DNA of 64,000 nucleotides from Paenibacillus sp. FSL W8-0426 (GTDB lineage Bacteria; Bacillota; Bacilli; Paenibacillales; Paenibacillaceae), in NCBI RefSeq assembly GCF_037969725.1, contig NZ_CP150203.1, forward strand, positions 6,811,501-6,875,500. The letters run 5' to 3'. This document shows, piece by piece, positions 42,251-51,040 of the stretch; the first letter of the stretch is position 1; every line of letters begins with the position of its first letter. A program made the position numbers and the translations under genes. Under the pieces are notes generated by a model. That model did not search any database and was not told the origin of the DNA. It was given only the letters and a program-made list of their open reading frames with translations.

Positions 42251-43699
42251 ATGAAAAAAAATATTGTCTTTATGATTGCATTACTTATACTGTTCACCGG
42301 CTTCGCAACACCAAGTTATGCATTATCAGATTCGCAATCTGATTCAATACAAGCCTTGTTGGATGATGCAAGCCGTATATCAGGTGTACCGGGAATGTCA
42401 ATCTCCATACTTACGAACAATGAAGTACTCTACTTTTCTTCCGGGTATGCAGATCGTGAAAAGGGACTGTCAGCAAGTGAAAATACTCTATATGAGCTGG
42501 CTTCGGTAAGTAAAGCTTTTACCGGCATGGGTATTCTGCTGATGGAAGAACAAGGACTGCTGTCAATGTCAGACCCTATCCAGAAATATTTGCCTTGGTT
42601 TACGTTAAAGTATCAGGGGAAACACGTTGATATGCAAAGTATGACACTCAATAACTTTTTACACCATACTAGCGGCTTAACAAATGGCAGTCACAGTCAA
42701 AACATTCCACAAGGCAATACGCCGGATATGTTGCAAAAAACCGTAGAAATGCTCGTAGATTCTGAATTGTCGTTCTATCCCGGTGAGCAGTATAATTACG
42801 GAACTGTTAATTATGACGTATTAGGTCTGGTTATTGAGATTGTGTCGGGACAAAGCTATGAAGACTTTATGAGGGAACAGGTATTTCAGCCGTTGGGTCT
42901 TCACCAGACGTATGTTTATAAAGAAGATGCTCGAGCCACCGGACAGTTGGCACAGGGCTACCGTTCTTCCTTTTTTATGACAACCCCATATAACGCGCCG
43001 GATTTTTCCGGGAATAAACCCGCAGGCTACATCATTTCTTGTACAAAAGATATGGCGCGTTGGATGGGCATACAGATGGGTATTGTGCAGGACATACCCG
43101 AAATATTCCATACGGTTATCGAAAAATCACATCAGGGTGATATGTCTGTTCCTGCTGTCAACGAAATGTATTATGCGGCGGGCTGGTCGGTAAACGCCAA
43201 CCAAACGATTATAGAGCACCCCGGGGGCAATCCCAATTTCGGAACCGAAGTGGTCATACTGCCAAATGAACGAATAGCCATCAGCTTGCTGACCAACGGC
43301 GAAAATATCAATAGAAGCATGGTACTAAAAGTTAAAGATATATTAGATGGCAATCTGACGCAGTCATATGGAATAAGCGGCACACAGCTTTTGGACATCA
43401 TTTTGTCGTCTGCCACAATTATTCTTTGCCTATTGGCTGTTCTGTTCTTTCTCTTAGGATTACGCAGAAGGAAAACGAATGAGCGGCAGCCAATGACAAA
43501 AAGGCGAATAATCGTAACAGCTATTTTGCTAATTGCTACGATTGTCCAGTGTATAATATGCTATGCATTAGATTGGTCAGAGATACTTATTTGGCGAACA
43601 TATAGTGTTCTTACAGCTTTGATTTCGGCGGCCTTATTAACAGCAAGCATTACATGGTTTGTATACACTCACCGATATAATGCCTCGCTCCGAAAATAA
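42251..43699 (+). CDS. Exported serine hydrolase of the beta-lactamase/PBP class C family with membrane anchor
   Basis: 482 residues. Residues 1-25 are a signal peptide. The class C-like catalytic domain (about 30-375) has S85-V-S-K88 (SxxK), Y-G-T-V-N (YxN) in PGEQYNYGTVNYDVLG and HPGGNP in place of KTG. The C-terminal 90 residues hold three hydrophobic helices (LLDIILSSATIILCLLAVLFFLLGL; IIVTAILLIATIVQCIICYAL; YSVLTALISAALLTASITWFVY). This layout matches D-aminopeptidase/esterase-like PBP relatives (Fmt/PbpE type) more than true beta-lactamases. ATG 42251 after GGAGAG. A lower GC content than the neighbours hints at transfer. No regulator is adjacent. Confidence 0.87.
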   Translation: MKKNIVFMIALLILFTGFATPSYALSDSQSDSIQALLDDASRISGVPGMSISILTNNEVLYFSSGYADREKGLSASENTLYELASVSKAFTGMGILLMEEQGLLSMSDPIQKYLPWFTLKYQGKHVDMQSMTLNNFLHHTSGLTNGSHSQNIPQGNTPDMLQKTVEMLVDSELSFYPGEQYNYGTVNYDVLGLVIEIVSGQSYEDFMREQVFQPLGLHQTYVYKEDARATGQLAQGYRSSFFMTTPYNAPDFSGNKPAGYIISCTKDMARWMGIQMGIVQDIPEIFHTVIEKSHQGDMSVPAVNEMYYAAGWSVNANQTIIEHPGGNPNFGTEVVILPNERIAISLLTNGENINRSMVLKVKDILDGNLTQSYGISGTQLLDIILSSATIILCLLAVLFFLLGLRRRKTNERQPMTKRRIIVTAILLIATIVQCIICYALDWSEILIWRTYSVLTALISAALLTASITWFVYTHRYNASLRK

Positions 43700-43802
43700 G
43701 CATTTCATTCGTTCGCCTTATTGAAAAAACGCGAAGATTTCTTTTAATGAGAGAACAATATCAGCTTAGAAAGAAGTGTCAGGCACCCCCTATTTTTCGC
43801 CG

Positions 43803-44282
43803 TCACTTATGGTAGGGTTCTCCGCGGTTAATCTTCACCGCCCGATAAATTTGCTCCACTAGCACCAGACGCATCAGCTGGTGCGGCAAGGTCATGCGCC
43901 CAAAGCTCAAACGCTGCTTCGCGCGGCGCAGCACCTCATCGGAGAGCCCATGGCTCCCTCCGATGACAAACACGACATGGCTCGTCCCGTACGTGCCGAG
44001 CTTGTCGATTTCCGCGGCCAGCTCTTCCGAGCTCCAGAGCTGGCCATCAATGGCGAGCGCGACGACATGCGCCTCGCTCTTCACATGCGCGAGGATGCGT
44101 TCGCCCTCGCGCTCTTTTACCGCCCGTACCTCTGCTTCGCTCAGGGTATCGGGCGCTTTCTCATCCGCGACCTCGATCATCTGAAATTTGATGTACGGGG
44201 CGAGGCGCTTGGCATATTCCTGAATGCCCAGCGTCAAATATTTTTCCTTCAGCTTGCCCACGCCAATAATCTGAATCAACAT
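43803..44282 (-). CDS. rlmH: 23S rRNA (pseudouridine-1915-N3) methyltransferase
   Basis: 159 residues, full length for RlmH (SPOUT class). [28 protein letters not shown] at the start, then the SAM-binding knot [44 protein letters not shown] and RGEPYHK at the C-terminus, all family hallmarks. It methylates pseudouridine 1915 of the assembled 70S ribosome. ATG 44282, with a GGAGGAAATGG sequence upstream. In Bacillales rlmH lies downstream of the wal/htrA block, as here. Confidence 0.96.
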   Translation of the reverse strand: MLIQIIGVGKLKEKYLTLGIQEYAKRLAPYIKFQMIEVADEKAPDTLSEAEVRAVKEREGERILAHVKSEAHVVALAIDGQLWSSEELAAEIDKLGTYGTSHVVFVIGGSHGLSDEVLRRAKQRLSFGRMTLPHQLMRLVLVEQIYRAVKINRGEPYHK

Positions 44283-44408
44283 AAAACCATTTCCTCCATA
44301 TCTTCAATCTCGGTATGTATCCATTTATGAGCGATGCCTCCACACACCGTATATCCTCTAACGAACCTCACACACCTTATTCAGCCTCATTTACACATTT
44401 TGCGCGCC

Positions 44409-44491
44409 TAATGAACTTCAGCCACGCTAATACGCAGCATTTAAGCCATATGCACATCATTCCGGGCAAATAGCGTGGCTACGGTTCGTTA
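44409..44491. repeat. Imperfect inverted repeat with 41-base loop
   Basis: Arms TAATGAACTTCAGCCACGCTA and its near reverse complement at 44471-44491 match in 17 of 21 positions; the inner ten are perfect. A further direct copy of the outer half-arm (CTAACGAACC) lies near 44357. Confidence 0.55.
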
Positions 44492-44624
44492 GCGCAAACA
44501 TCGACCCAATTTACTCCGAATAAGACGTCTGAAGTTCCTTAGCATGATTGCCCCCCTGCTCGACCTCCCCACAAACAGCACAAGACAGCACACCACGCCA
44601 ATGCGCAAACTCCCCCACAAAACG

Positions 44625-44650
44625 CAAAAAGAGCGCTCCGACACGCTCTC
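44625..44650 (-). terminator. Terminator of the CxxH/CxxC gene
   Basis: On the minus strand AGAGCG-TGTCGGAG-CGCTCT followed by TTTTG. About 95 bp after the gene. Confidence 0.7.
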
Positions 44651-44743
44651 TTTGCTTCTTGCCTGTGATGTTCATACCGGATGGAAGGCAGGCCGGGGAC
44701 ACCCTATCATACAGTGCCTGCGGCCGTTCGTTCCTACAGTACG

Positions 44744-44911
44744 CTAAACGACGAGGAATTCCGCGTGCTGTTCGCATTCGGAACATTTGGCAGGCGGGTC
44801 CCAGTCGGCAAATTCCGTCTCCTTCAGATCAACGATATCCGGAGCGTCCTCATACTCATCGACGAACTTGTCAATGGCGATGTCCACGTGTTCTTTGCAT
44901 ACAACGTACAT
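44744..44911 (-). CDS. CxxH/CxxC small protein (YyzF-like)
   Basis: A 55-residue protein: MYVVCKEHVDIAIDKFVDEY, then EDAPDIVDLKETEFADWDPP and AKCSECEQHAEFLVV. The CxxH near the start and CxxC near the end can form one zinc site, which defines this small Bacillales family. Its function is unknown. Position is diagnostic: family members lie beside rlmH, as here. ATG 44911 with AAAGGA 11 bases upstream; an in-frame ATG 12 bases earlier abuts that site. Confidence 0.9.
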   Translation of the reverse strand: MYVVCKEHVDIAIDKFVDEYEDAPDIVDLKETEFADWDPPAKCSECEQHAEFLVV

Positions 44912-45082
44912 CCGTTCAAGCATCCTTTCTGTAACCAGCTATGCTCCCGATTCACAACCGCTTATCCATACAGGATAGCCACTTCTCTGTTCTATCACAC
45001 CTCAGGCTGAAAAGAAACCCCTAACTCCCATTTATCGTGCCCAACTTCCAGAAAACCTCTCCATTCGCCACGAGCAAACGGC

Positions 45083-45107
45083 AAAAAAAGCGCCCTCTCC
45101 GGGCGCT
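45083..45107 (-). terminator. Terminator of the lipoprotein gene
   Basis: AGCGCCC and GGGCGCT with a five-base loop, followed on the minus strand by seven T. Confidence 0.85.
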
Positions 45108-45140
45108 GTATCATACATATATTCGGTTAGGCAGCTCCAT

Positions 45141-45668
45141 TTACTCCAACCCGGATTGCGCCTTCGTCAGCAGCTTGCCGCCCTGAAATGCCAATACCGC
45201 ATTGGCCCCCGTATCGCCAACCCCTTTGTAGTTATAAACCACCATATTTTCTGCTTCGCTCAAGGCTTCTCCCTCACCGCCCAGGATGTCGATTACTTCG
45301 TCAAACGTCATGCCCACTTCAATTTTCTCGTACTGTGCAAACGTAATAACTACGCTATCGCCCCTGCCTGCGGAACCGTTATTGCCTAGTCCGGCAGATG
45401 AGCTGCCTCCGCCCTGGCTTGCAGCAGCGACGCTTGCGCTCAGCTCATCCAGCTTTTTTTTCAGATCCGTAATTGTAATGTTCTGTTCTTCCAGCTTGCC
45501 GGACTGTTCCTCCAGCTTTTTCTCCAACGCGGCTACGCGGTCCTCCTGCCAGGAAGCATCGCCGCCGGATGCAGCATTCGTTTCTGTCTTGCTTCCGCAT
45601 GCCGACAATACGGATAACAGCATCATAAGCGAAGTTCCGCCAAGCAGCAGCTTTCTAGCGTATTTCAT
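45141..45668 (-). CDS. Lipoprotein with coiled coil and DUF3862/BamE-like domain
   Basis: 175 residues. Lipoprotein signal LLLGGTSLMMLLSVLSACGS with Cys at about 24. Residues 40-85 form a coiled coil (DRVAALEKKLEEQSGKLEEQNITITDLKKKLDELSASV), then a Gly/Ser linker, then residues 110-175 (ITFAQYEKIEVGMTFDEVIDILGGEGEALSEAENMVVYNYKGVGDTGANAVLAFQGGKLLTKAQSGL) form a small BLIP/BamE-like fold as in DUF3862. The role is unknown; it is anchored outside the membrane. The start ATG 45668 follows GGGGG ten bases upstream. It is monocistronic with its own terminator. Confidence 0.8.
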   Translation of the reverse strand: MKYARKLLLGGTSLMMLLSVLSACGSKTETNAASGGDASWQEDRVAALEKKLEEQSGKLEEQNITITDLKKKLDELSASVAAASQGGGSSSAGLGNNGSAGRGDSVVITFAQYEKIEVGMTFDEVIDILGGEGEALSEAENMVVYNYKGVGDTGANAVLAFQGGKLLTKAQSGLE

Positions 45669-45870
45669 AGTCCCAGGGCCCCCTATATTCATATCTGCTT
45701 CCATTCATCCGTCCAATACAACAACTCAGGCGCAGCACCAACGCCAACCCTCGACCATCGTCTCATGTCCTATAAGGCATAGTACTCACATGCTAACCAG
45801 TGTATCATAGCAGAAAACTTCTGTAACTGAGACTTTCGCTCTGGGCCCATCCGCTTAATCGGATAAACAA

Positions 45871-45947
45871 AAATCCCCTATATTCGCCAAACTGCGAGCC
45901 ATGCCTGCATCAGACAAATGACAACGCCGTTCCCGAACAGGGGATAC
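45871..45947 (-). terminator. Long hairpin after htrA
   Basis: ATCCCCTGTTCG and CGAATATAGGGGAT arms about 50 bases apart, then TTTTTG on the minus strand. The rest of 45669-46030 holds no gene. Confidence 0.5.
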
Positions 45948-46030
45948 TCGCAATAATGTGCAACTGATAAACGGAGTGACTCCGTGCCTTGATCGAACAA
46001 GCAACAAGGCGGGACGATCTCCGCTTCGTT

Positions 46031-47302
46031 TTACTCCGGTTTATCTGCCAGCGTTACGCTGACCTTTTCCACTTTGCCATCGCGGTAGAACGTCACTTCC
46101 AGCGTATCGCCGATTTTCTTTTTGTCGTACAAGTACTTCCGCAGATCCAGCGTAGAGGTAATCGGTTGCCCGTCAAATTCCGTAATGACGTCGTTCAGCT
46201 TCAGGCCGGCTTCGGCAGCCGGACCGGATGCCTCCAGCACAACCACCCCGCTGTCTACATGCGAAGGCAGCTTCAAATCCTTGCGCTGCTCATCGTCGAG
46301 CGGAGCGTACGGGTTGCTAAGATCAACGGTGTACACGCCCAAATATGGACGCGTTACCTTGCCGTGCAGCAGGAGGGCATCCACCGTTTTCATCACTTCA
46401 TTCATCGGGATCGCAAATCCAAGCCCCTCTACGCCCGTATCCGAAATTTTCATCGTATTGATGCCGACGACCTTGCCGTTCAGGTCCACCAGCGCACCGC
46501 CGCTGTTCCCTTCATTGATCGCCGCATCCGTCTGAATGACGTTTTGCTCCCAATCGTACACGCCATCCTGGTTGATCGACACCGGCAGAATGCGATCCGT
46601 GTAACTGACGATGCCGGAGGTCAACGTACCTCCCAGTCCGAGCGGATTACCGATGGCCAGCACCGTTTGCCCGCGCTGCAGCTTGCTCGAATCGCCGATC
46701 TCGGCTGCCGGGCCAAGCCCTTCCGCATCCGCAGACAGCACGGCAATATCGCTCACCCTGTCCTGACCGACCAGTTTGGCTTTGTGCGTTTCGCCATCTA
46801 CCGTCACAATTTCCAAGTCGCTGGAACCTTCAATAACGTGATGGTTGGTCATGATGAAGGCTTTGCCGTCTTCCTTCTTGAAGATAACCCCGGAACCGAG
46901 CGCGGACTCCTCCATCGACAGACTGCTGCCCGTTTTGTGATTGACGATGCTGACGACGGAAGGACGGACCTTCGCAGCCGCCTGGATAATCCGGTCATAC
47001 GGATCGGCTGCTTGCGCCGCTTGAACCGAGCCTCCGCTTCCGCTGCCAATGACGTTGGACAACGGGACTGCTGTCGGCTGCGAAATGAAGCTGTAAAGCA
47101 TCACCGTCACGACCGAGCTAATCACCGAACTGATGACAGCCACTTTGACGGTCGAACCGAATCCGGAGCGGGAACGCGATCTGCGCGGGTTCTGCCAGCG
47201 ATCGCGCCCACCGGGGCGGAGAATCTGAAGCTTGCCTTTCTGTACAGGCTCGGCGCGTCTTGATACCTTGGTTGAATAAAAGTCGTCTCCAAACAATCCC
47301 AT
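46031..47302 (-). CDS. htrA: HtrA/DegP-like trypsin-type serine protease
   Basis: 423 residues. A basic cytoplasmic N-terminus (residues 1-55, rich in Arg/Ser) precedes one membrane helix (about 56-78). The S1C protease domain follows: His in TNHHVIEG, Asp in VSDIAVLS, Ser in INEGNSGGALV, with oxyanion-loop Gly residues intact. One PDZ domain ends the protein (GVVVLEASGPAAEAGLKLNDVITEFDGQPITSTLDLRKYLY). It degrades misfolded proteins outside the membrane. ATG 47302, eight bases after AAGGGGAGAGG; the longer ORF overlaps non-coding sequence. Corresponds to yycK/htrC of the Bacillus wal operon region but is separated here from walJ by 650 bp and a small plus-strand gene. Confidence 0.93.
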   Translation of the reverse strand: MGLFGDDFYSTKVSRRAEPVQKGKLQILRPGGRDRWQNPRRSRSRSGFGSTVKVAVISSVISSVVTVMLYSFISQPTAVPLSNVIGSGSGGSVQAAQAADPYDRIIQAAAKVRPSVVSIVNHKTGSSLSMEESALGSGVIFKKEDGKAFIMTNHHVIEGSSDLEIVTVDGETHKAKLVGQDRVSDIAVLSADAEGLGPAAEIGDSSKLQRGQTVLAIGNPLGLGGTLTSGIVSYTDRILPVSINQDGVYDWEQNVIQTDAAINEGNSGGALVDLNGKVVGINTMKISDTGVEGLGFAIPMNEVMKTVDALLLHGKVTRPYLGVYTVDLSNPYAPLDDEQRKDLKLPSHVDSGVVVLEASGPAAEAGLKLNDVITEFDGQPITSTLDLRKYLYDKKKIGDTLEVTFYRDGKVEKVSVTLADKPE

Positions 47303-47962
47303 CGTGATCCTCTCCCCTTCGTTGTCACGCATCAAGACCTTGACTGCCGCCTGCCCTAATGTTCGTCGCGAACATGAACCGTCGCGCATCCCCGCATCGT
47401 TCACGCAAGCGACGGACAAAATTTCCGATCACTATTCCTTAAGCATGCTGCATCCATCATATTGGCGCTTGCCCGTTTTGCTACTTCATGCTCATTTTCG
47501 GAAATCTTTCATATCGTTACATTTTCGAAGGCAGCGGATGCCATCGACTATGTATAACAACATCGCTTCCATCCCGGTTCGCCATGCTGTTTGCAGCCTG
47601 ATATTTATGCATAAAGCTTCTCGATTCCACACGAACTTATGGCCTTTAATCCAGCCCTCTATATACTAAACACGAAATATTCCAAAAAGTTGCATAATCA
47701 TGAAGATGATCGTAAATTCTCTGCATTTTTTCTGTCTTCCGCACCCTGCGGCTAATTAGTCACACTATCTATCACCACAAAAACAGCCCTGCTAACCGCC
47801 TATTTCCGGCGTAAATAAAATAATTTCCAGTCCTGCCGAGCCGTCCCTTTCAGCATACACGCCATTCCAGCCAATTTGTAGAGGGAAAAAGAGGAATGTT
47901 TTCCACGTCCTCTGACTACAATAATAGTAAAAGATATTCGAAGCTTCATAGAAGGAGGGTTA
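47303..47962. other. Intergenic region between htrA and a small divergent gene
   Basis: 660 bp with no supported gene. It must hold the htrA promoter (minus) and that of the small plus-strand gene; I see no strong consensus for either. Confidence 0.45.
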
Positions 47963-48178
47963 ATGTTGAATCGCACACGCACACTCACAGCTATGGAAGA
48001 GGTTCATATGGCATCCAAACTGGCCGACCTGAAGGAAGAGCATTATCGCAACACGCTTGCGCTCAGTACGATGATCGAACTGCTGGTGGACAAAGGCATA
48101 CTCACCCGCGAAGAGGTGGAACGCAAGGCTGCCGAACTCGACAGCTTTATGGCTGACCCACCCTATCCCATGGCGTAG
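47963..48178 (+). CDS. Small helical protein, unknown function
   Basis: 71 residues, acidic and helical: MASKLADLKEEHYRNTLALSTMIELLVDKGILTREEVERKAAELDSF. The LVDKGILTREEVERKAAEL segment recalls the helix pair of nitrile-hydratase-like subunits (where GVLTREEL occurs), but length and context argue against such an enzyme. A GAAGGAGGG precedes the ATG at 47963, so translation is likely, perhaps from the TTG three bases later. It runs against the core operon and its end overlaps the end of walJ by 32 bp, so antisense transcripts are expected. Confidence 0.65.
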   Translation: MLNRTRTLTAMEEVHMASKLADLKEEHYRNTLALSTMIELLVDKGILTREEVERKAAELDSFMADPPYPMA

Positions 48179-48953
48179 GTCGGTCGTAATACGTGTCGCA
48201 CAGCCTGAACTCATGGTCCTTATAAAAGCAACCGCGGCTCTCCATGGCATCGCGCACCGACATTCTGGCCAAATCGATCATATTATGGTCCAAGCTAAGG
48301 TGCGCCAGATAGGTGCGCTTGAGGCGCCCGTTCATCAGCTCGCTGAGCGCCGCTCCTGCCGCCTCGTTCGAGAGGTGCCCGATATCGCTCAGAATGCGAC
48401 GCTTCGTATTCCACGGATAACGTCCCATGCGCAGCAGCTCCACGTCGTGATTCGCCTCCAGAACGAGCACATCCGAATCTGCAATCGCGTCGCGCACCTT
48501 ATCGCTCATATAGCCGAGGTCGGTCGCCACCGCCAGCTTCTCGCTGCCGTCATCGAACGTATAGCCGACCGGCTCTGCGGCATCATGGGAGATGCCGAAC
48601 GATTCGACGCGCAAGGAACCGAAATCCTTGTTCTCCCCCGTCTCGAAAATACGCCGGTTTTCCTCCGGAATGGCTCCGACCGATTTCTCCAGCGCTTTCC
48701 ACGTGTTCGTGTTCGCATAGATTGGTAAATTATATTTGCGGGAGATCGCGCCTAGTCCTTTAATATGATCCGAATGTTCGTGCGTGACCAAAATTCCGTC
48801 CAGCTCCGCTCCCGAAATCTCCCGTTCCAGAAACAGTGCCTCCAGCCGCTTCGCACTGAGCCCAGCATCGATCATCAACGAGGTTCCCCCATGTTGGATG
48901 ACTGTTGCATTTCCCGTCGAACCGCTGGACAACACGGTAAAATATATCCCCAT
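48147..48953 (-). CDS. walJ: Metallo-beta-lactamase-fold exonuclease WalJ
   Basis: 268 residues. The metal-binding motif THEHSDH (HxHxDH) is at about 57-63, with further ligands in SHDAAEPVGYTF, ATDLGY and LEANHD, and the C-terminal YLAHLSLDHN. WalJ (YycJ) is linked to DNA replication and cell-division coordination and to mismatch repair-like 5'-exonuclease activity. ATG 48953 immediately after walI. Tail-to-tail overlap of 32 bp with a small plus-strand gene. Confidence 0.95.
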   Translation of the reverse strand: MGIYFTVLSSGSTGNATVIQHGGTSLMIDAGLSAKRLEALFLEREISGAELDGILVTHEHSDHIKGLGAISRKYNLPIYANTNTWKALEKSVGAIPEENRRIFETGENKDFGSLRVESFGISHDAAEPVGYTFDDGSEKLAVATDLGYMSDKVRDAIADSDVLVLEANHDVELLRMGRYPWNTKRRILSDIGHLSNEAAGAALSELMNGRLKRTYLAHLSLDHNMIDLARMSVRDAMESRGCFYKDHEFRLCDTYYDRPTPWDRVGQP

Positions 48954-48959
48954 AACGCA

Positions 48960-49703
48960 TTACTCCTCTAGTTTGTCTGTCTTGGGACTGAATACATCCC
49001 CGCTGATACCCTGCACGTACAGAATCTCGCCGCTTTCCAGCACGAACCGCCATGCCGGCATCGCCACTTGCATATCCGAGTTGAATAACTGACCATAATA
49101 TCCCAATTGAATATCCTTCACGATGGCATCATTGGGCAAAAAGTTCTCGATCAGCGTTCCCAGCGCCTTCGACGCCGGGAGCACCTGCTGCTCGCTGTCC
49201 TCCGTTGTCGTGATCCGCACCGGCGTCTGACGGTAACCCGTAATTTTCTGATCGCTGTAGAACAGCTCCAGGCTGACGTTGAAGAGCGGCCATTTCCCGT
49301 CCACCAACGGATGAAGAACGAAGGCCCCATCTTCGGCCATCAGTTGATCAAGTCGATAACTGCCGATTTGTACAATTTCATCTTTTAGCGCATTTTCCAA
49401 CTCGCCCTGTGCAAAGATCAGCTTGCTGTCGATCGGTTGATCGAGATTGACTTCAAGGCCCGCCTTATCCTCTTCAATGAACTCATAGGACAGTTTCGGC
49501 AGCTTCGGCGTTTCACTCGGGATGGGGGCAAGCACTTGAATGCCCTTTTCCTCCATCGCCAGCTGGGTATTGTCCGCCAGGGAGGTGAAGTCCAGATTGG
49601 CTCCGGCCGTCTCCCGGGCATCCACCCAGATCTGATAACCAAGCACCAGGTTAAGCAGCAAAAAGGCGTAGATCAACACATTTTTCGCGCGTCCCCAATC
49701 CAA
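48960..49703 (-). CDS. walI: WalI (YycI), regulator of the WalK kinase
   Basis: 247 residues. Opens MDWGRAKNVLIYAFLLLNLVLGYQIW, the hallmark of YycI: a short cytoplasmic WGRAK followed by one membrane helix; the rest is extracellular. With WalH it binds WalK and tunes its activity. The start is TTG 49703, eight bases after GGAGG; the frame opens ten codons earlier without a better site. Gap of 57 bp to walH and 6 bp to walJ. Confidence 0.94.
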   Translation of the reverse strand: MDWGRAKNVLIYAFLLLNLVLGYQIWVDARETAGANLDFTSLADNTQLAMEEKGIQVLAPIPSETPKLPKLSYEFIEEDKAGLEVNLDQPIDSKLIFAQGELENALKDEIVQIGSYRLDQLMAEDGAFVLHPLVDGKWPLFNVSLELFYSDQKITGYRQTPVRITTTEDSEQQVLPASKALGTLIENFLPNDAIVKDIQLGYYGQLFNSDMQVAMPAWRFVLESGEILYVQGISGDVFSPKTDKLEE

Positions 49704-49759
49704 CAACCTCACCTCCGCTATGACATGATTCAAAAGAAAACCGTTACACTAGGCCATTC

Positions 49760-51040
49760 CTATGACACCGTGGTCTCTTCTCCGTTCGTGAAACGGATGA
49801 CCCATACGGGGATCAGCTTCAAGCCATCCTCCGTCGCAGACGGGCGGTATGCCGGATATACGTCCTCTACCTGACGAGTGGAGCCGGTCACCTTTTCGAT
49901 CAGTGCCTTCAGCTTGTCCCCTCCCGAGAGCTTGACCGCCTTTTTGGTCTCCGAGCCTTCGTTCAGGTACTCCAGCGAACGTTCATAACTCGACACCGTT
50001 TCCTGCTGCATTTCCATGCTGATCGTACCGAAACGGAATTGCGCCAGATCGAGAATCGGAAAACTGCCATAGTACTGCTGGAATTGGAGACTGGTCCGGT
50101 TATCGCTGGATTCGATCATCATGCGGGACCTGCCCTTCCACCCGCCATGCTGGTTGACGAAATCCACCGCAGACAGCGCATCCTTGGCCGGGTCGCTCTG
50201 ACCCGCCGGCGGTGCCGCAGGATCGGTATACGTCATCCAGCGCTGCTCCTGTTTGATTTGCAGACTGCGCTTGCTGTCCGTATAAATCTCCGATCCGTCC
50301 TTTTCCCGAATGTTTCGGGTCATGCTTGGATCGAAGAACAGGCTGCGCTGCATCTGCTCGACCGTGAATTGGCCTGTCGGCACCTCGGCTTCGATCGTTT
50401 CCAGCGCCGCCCTTGGAATGTAATATCCGCCTTCCATCAACGTATACGGCGTCCAATTGCTGCCGAAATCCACATGCTGCTGCACGTCCTGCACGGTCAG
50501 GTCGGCCTGTGCAGCTTCGTATACCACATCACCTTTGGCACTAAAGAACAGCGCATGCACCTTAGAGTCGTTTTTGGCCGTATAAATGGAAATTCGGTTG
50601 ATCGTCTCTCCCTGGAACAGCGAGTCCGTGCCAAGCCGCATTACCCGCTGCAGCAATTGCACGGGAATGCCTTCTTTGAAAGACAGCTCAAAGCCTTGAT
50701 TCTCCTTGCGAATCTTCTCCCAATTCACGGATTGCACGTTTCGGCGCTGGAAATCCTCAAACGTCCGGCCCTGAATCCGCGAATAGATCAACTGATAAAA
50801 GGTATTGCCCGGATAGAACACGGTATGTTTATCCCCACCCAAATGAATAATCATCTGATCGGGGAAGATCAATTCCTCAATATTGCGCTCCTGGCCCATA
50901 TTCTCGGTTTTGACATAGTTTGTCTCGGAGGTGACTACCGAATCGCCGCCGCCAGGCAGACGATAAATCAAGAAATAGCTCTGCACGAGGCTCGCAGCTA
51001 CCAGCGAAGCAAGCACGAGTGACTTAATGCGTTCCTTCAC
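49760..51040 (-). CDS. walH: WalH (YycH), regulator of the WalK kinase
   Basis: 426 residues. One N-terminal membrane helix (KSLVLASLVAASLVQSYFLIYRLPG) then a large extracellular domain with segments such as DQMIIHLGGDKHTVFYPGNTFYQLIYSRIQ and DRTSLQFQQYYGSFPI, as in YycH. The start is GTG 51040, eight bases after AGGAGG; the frame opens further upstream inside walK without a site. Overlaps the end of walK by 17 bp, so it is translationally coupled. Confidence 0.94.
   Translation of the reverse strand: MKERIKSLVLASLVAASLVQSYFLIYRLPGGGDSVVTSETNYVKTENMGQERNIEELIFPDQMIIHLGGDKHTVFYPGNTFYQLIYSRIQGRTFEDFQRRNVQSVNWEKIRKENQGFELSFKEGIPVQLLQRVMRLGTDSLFQGETINRISIYTAKNDSKVHALFFSAKGDVVYEAAQADLTVQDVQQHVDFGSNWTPYTLMEGGYYIPRAALETIEAEVPTGQFTVEQMQRSLFFDPSMTRNIREKDGSEIYTDSKRSLQIKQEQRWMTYTDPAAPPAGQSDPAKDALSAVDFVNQHGGWKGRSRMMIESSDNRTSLQFQQYYGSFPILDLAQFRFGTISMEMQQETVSSYERSLEYLNEGSETKKAVKLSGGDKLKALIEKVTGSTRQVEDVYPAYRPSATEDGLKLIPVWVIRFTNGEETTVS

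Larger units (their letters stand above)
44283..44743. other. Region between rlmH and the CxxH/CxxC gene
   Basis: Contains the imperfect inverted repeat at 44409-44491 and the terminator at 44625-44650. A minus-strand open frame at 44511-44786 overlaps the CxxH/CxxC gene and looks spurious. No other gene seen. Confidence 0.5.

Noticed and set aside
44511..44786. 91-residue minus-strand frame
   Set aside because: It overlaps the CxxH/CxxC gene in another frame on the same strand and runs through that gene's terminator.
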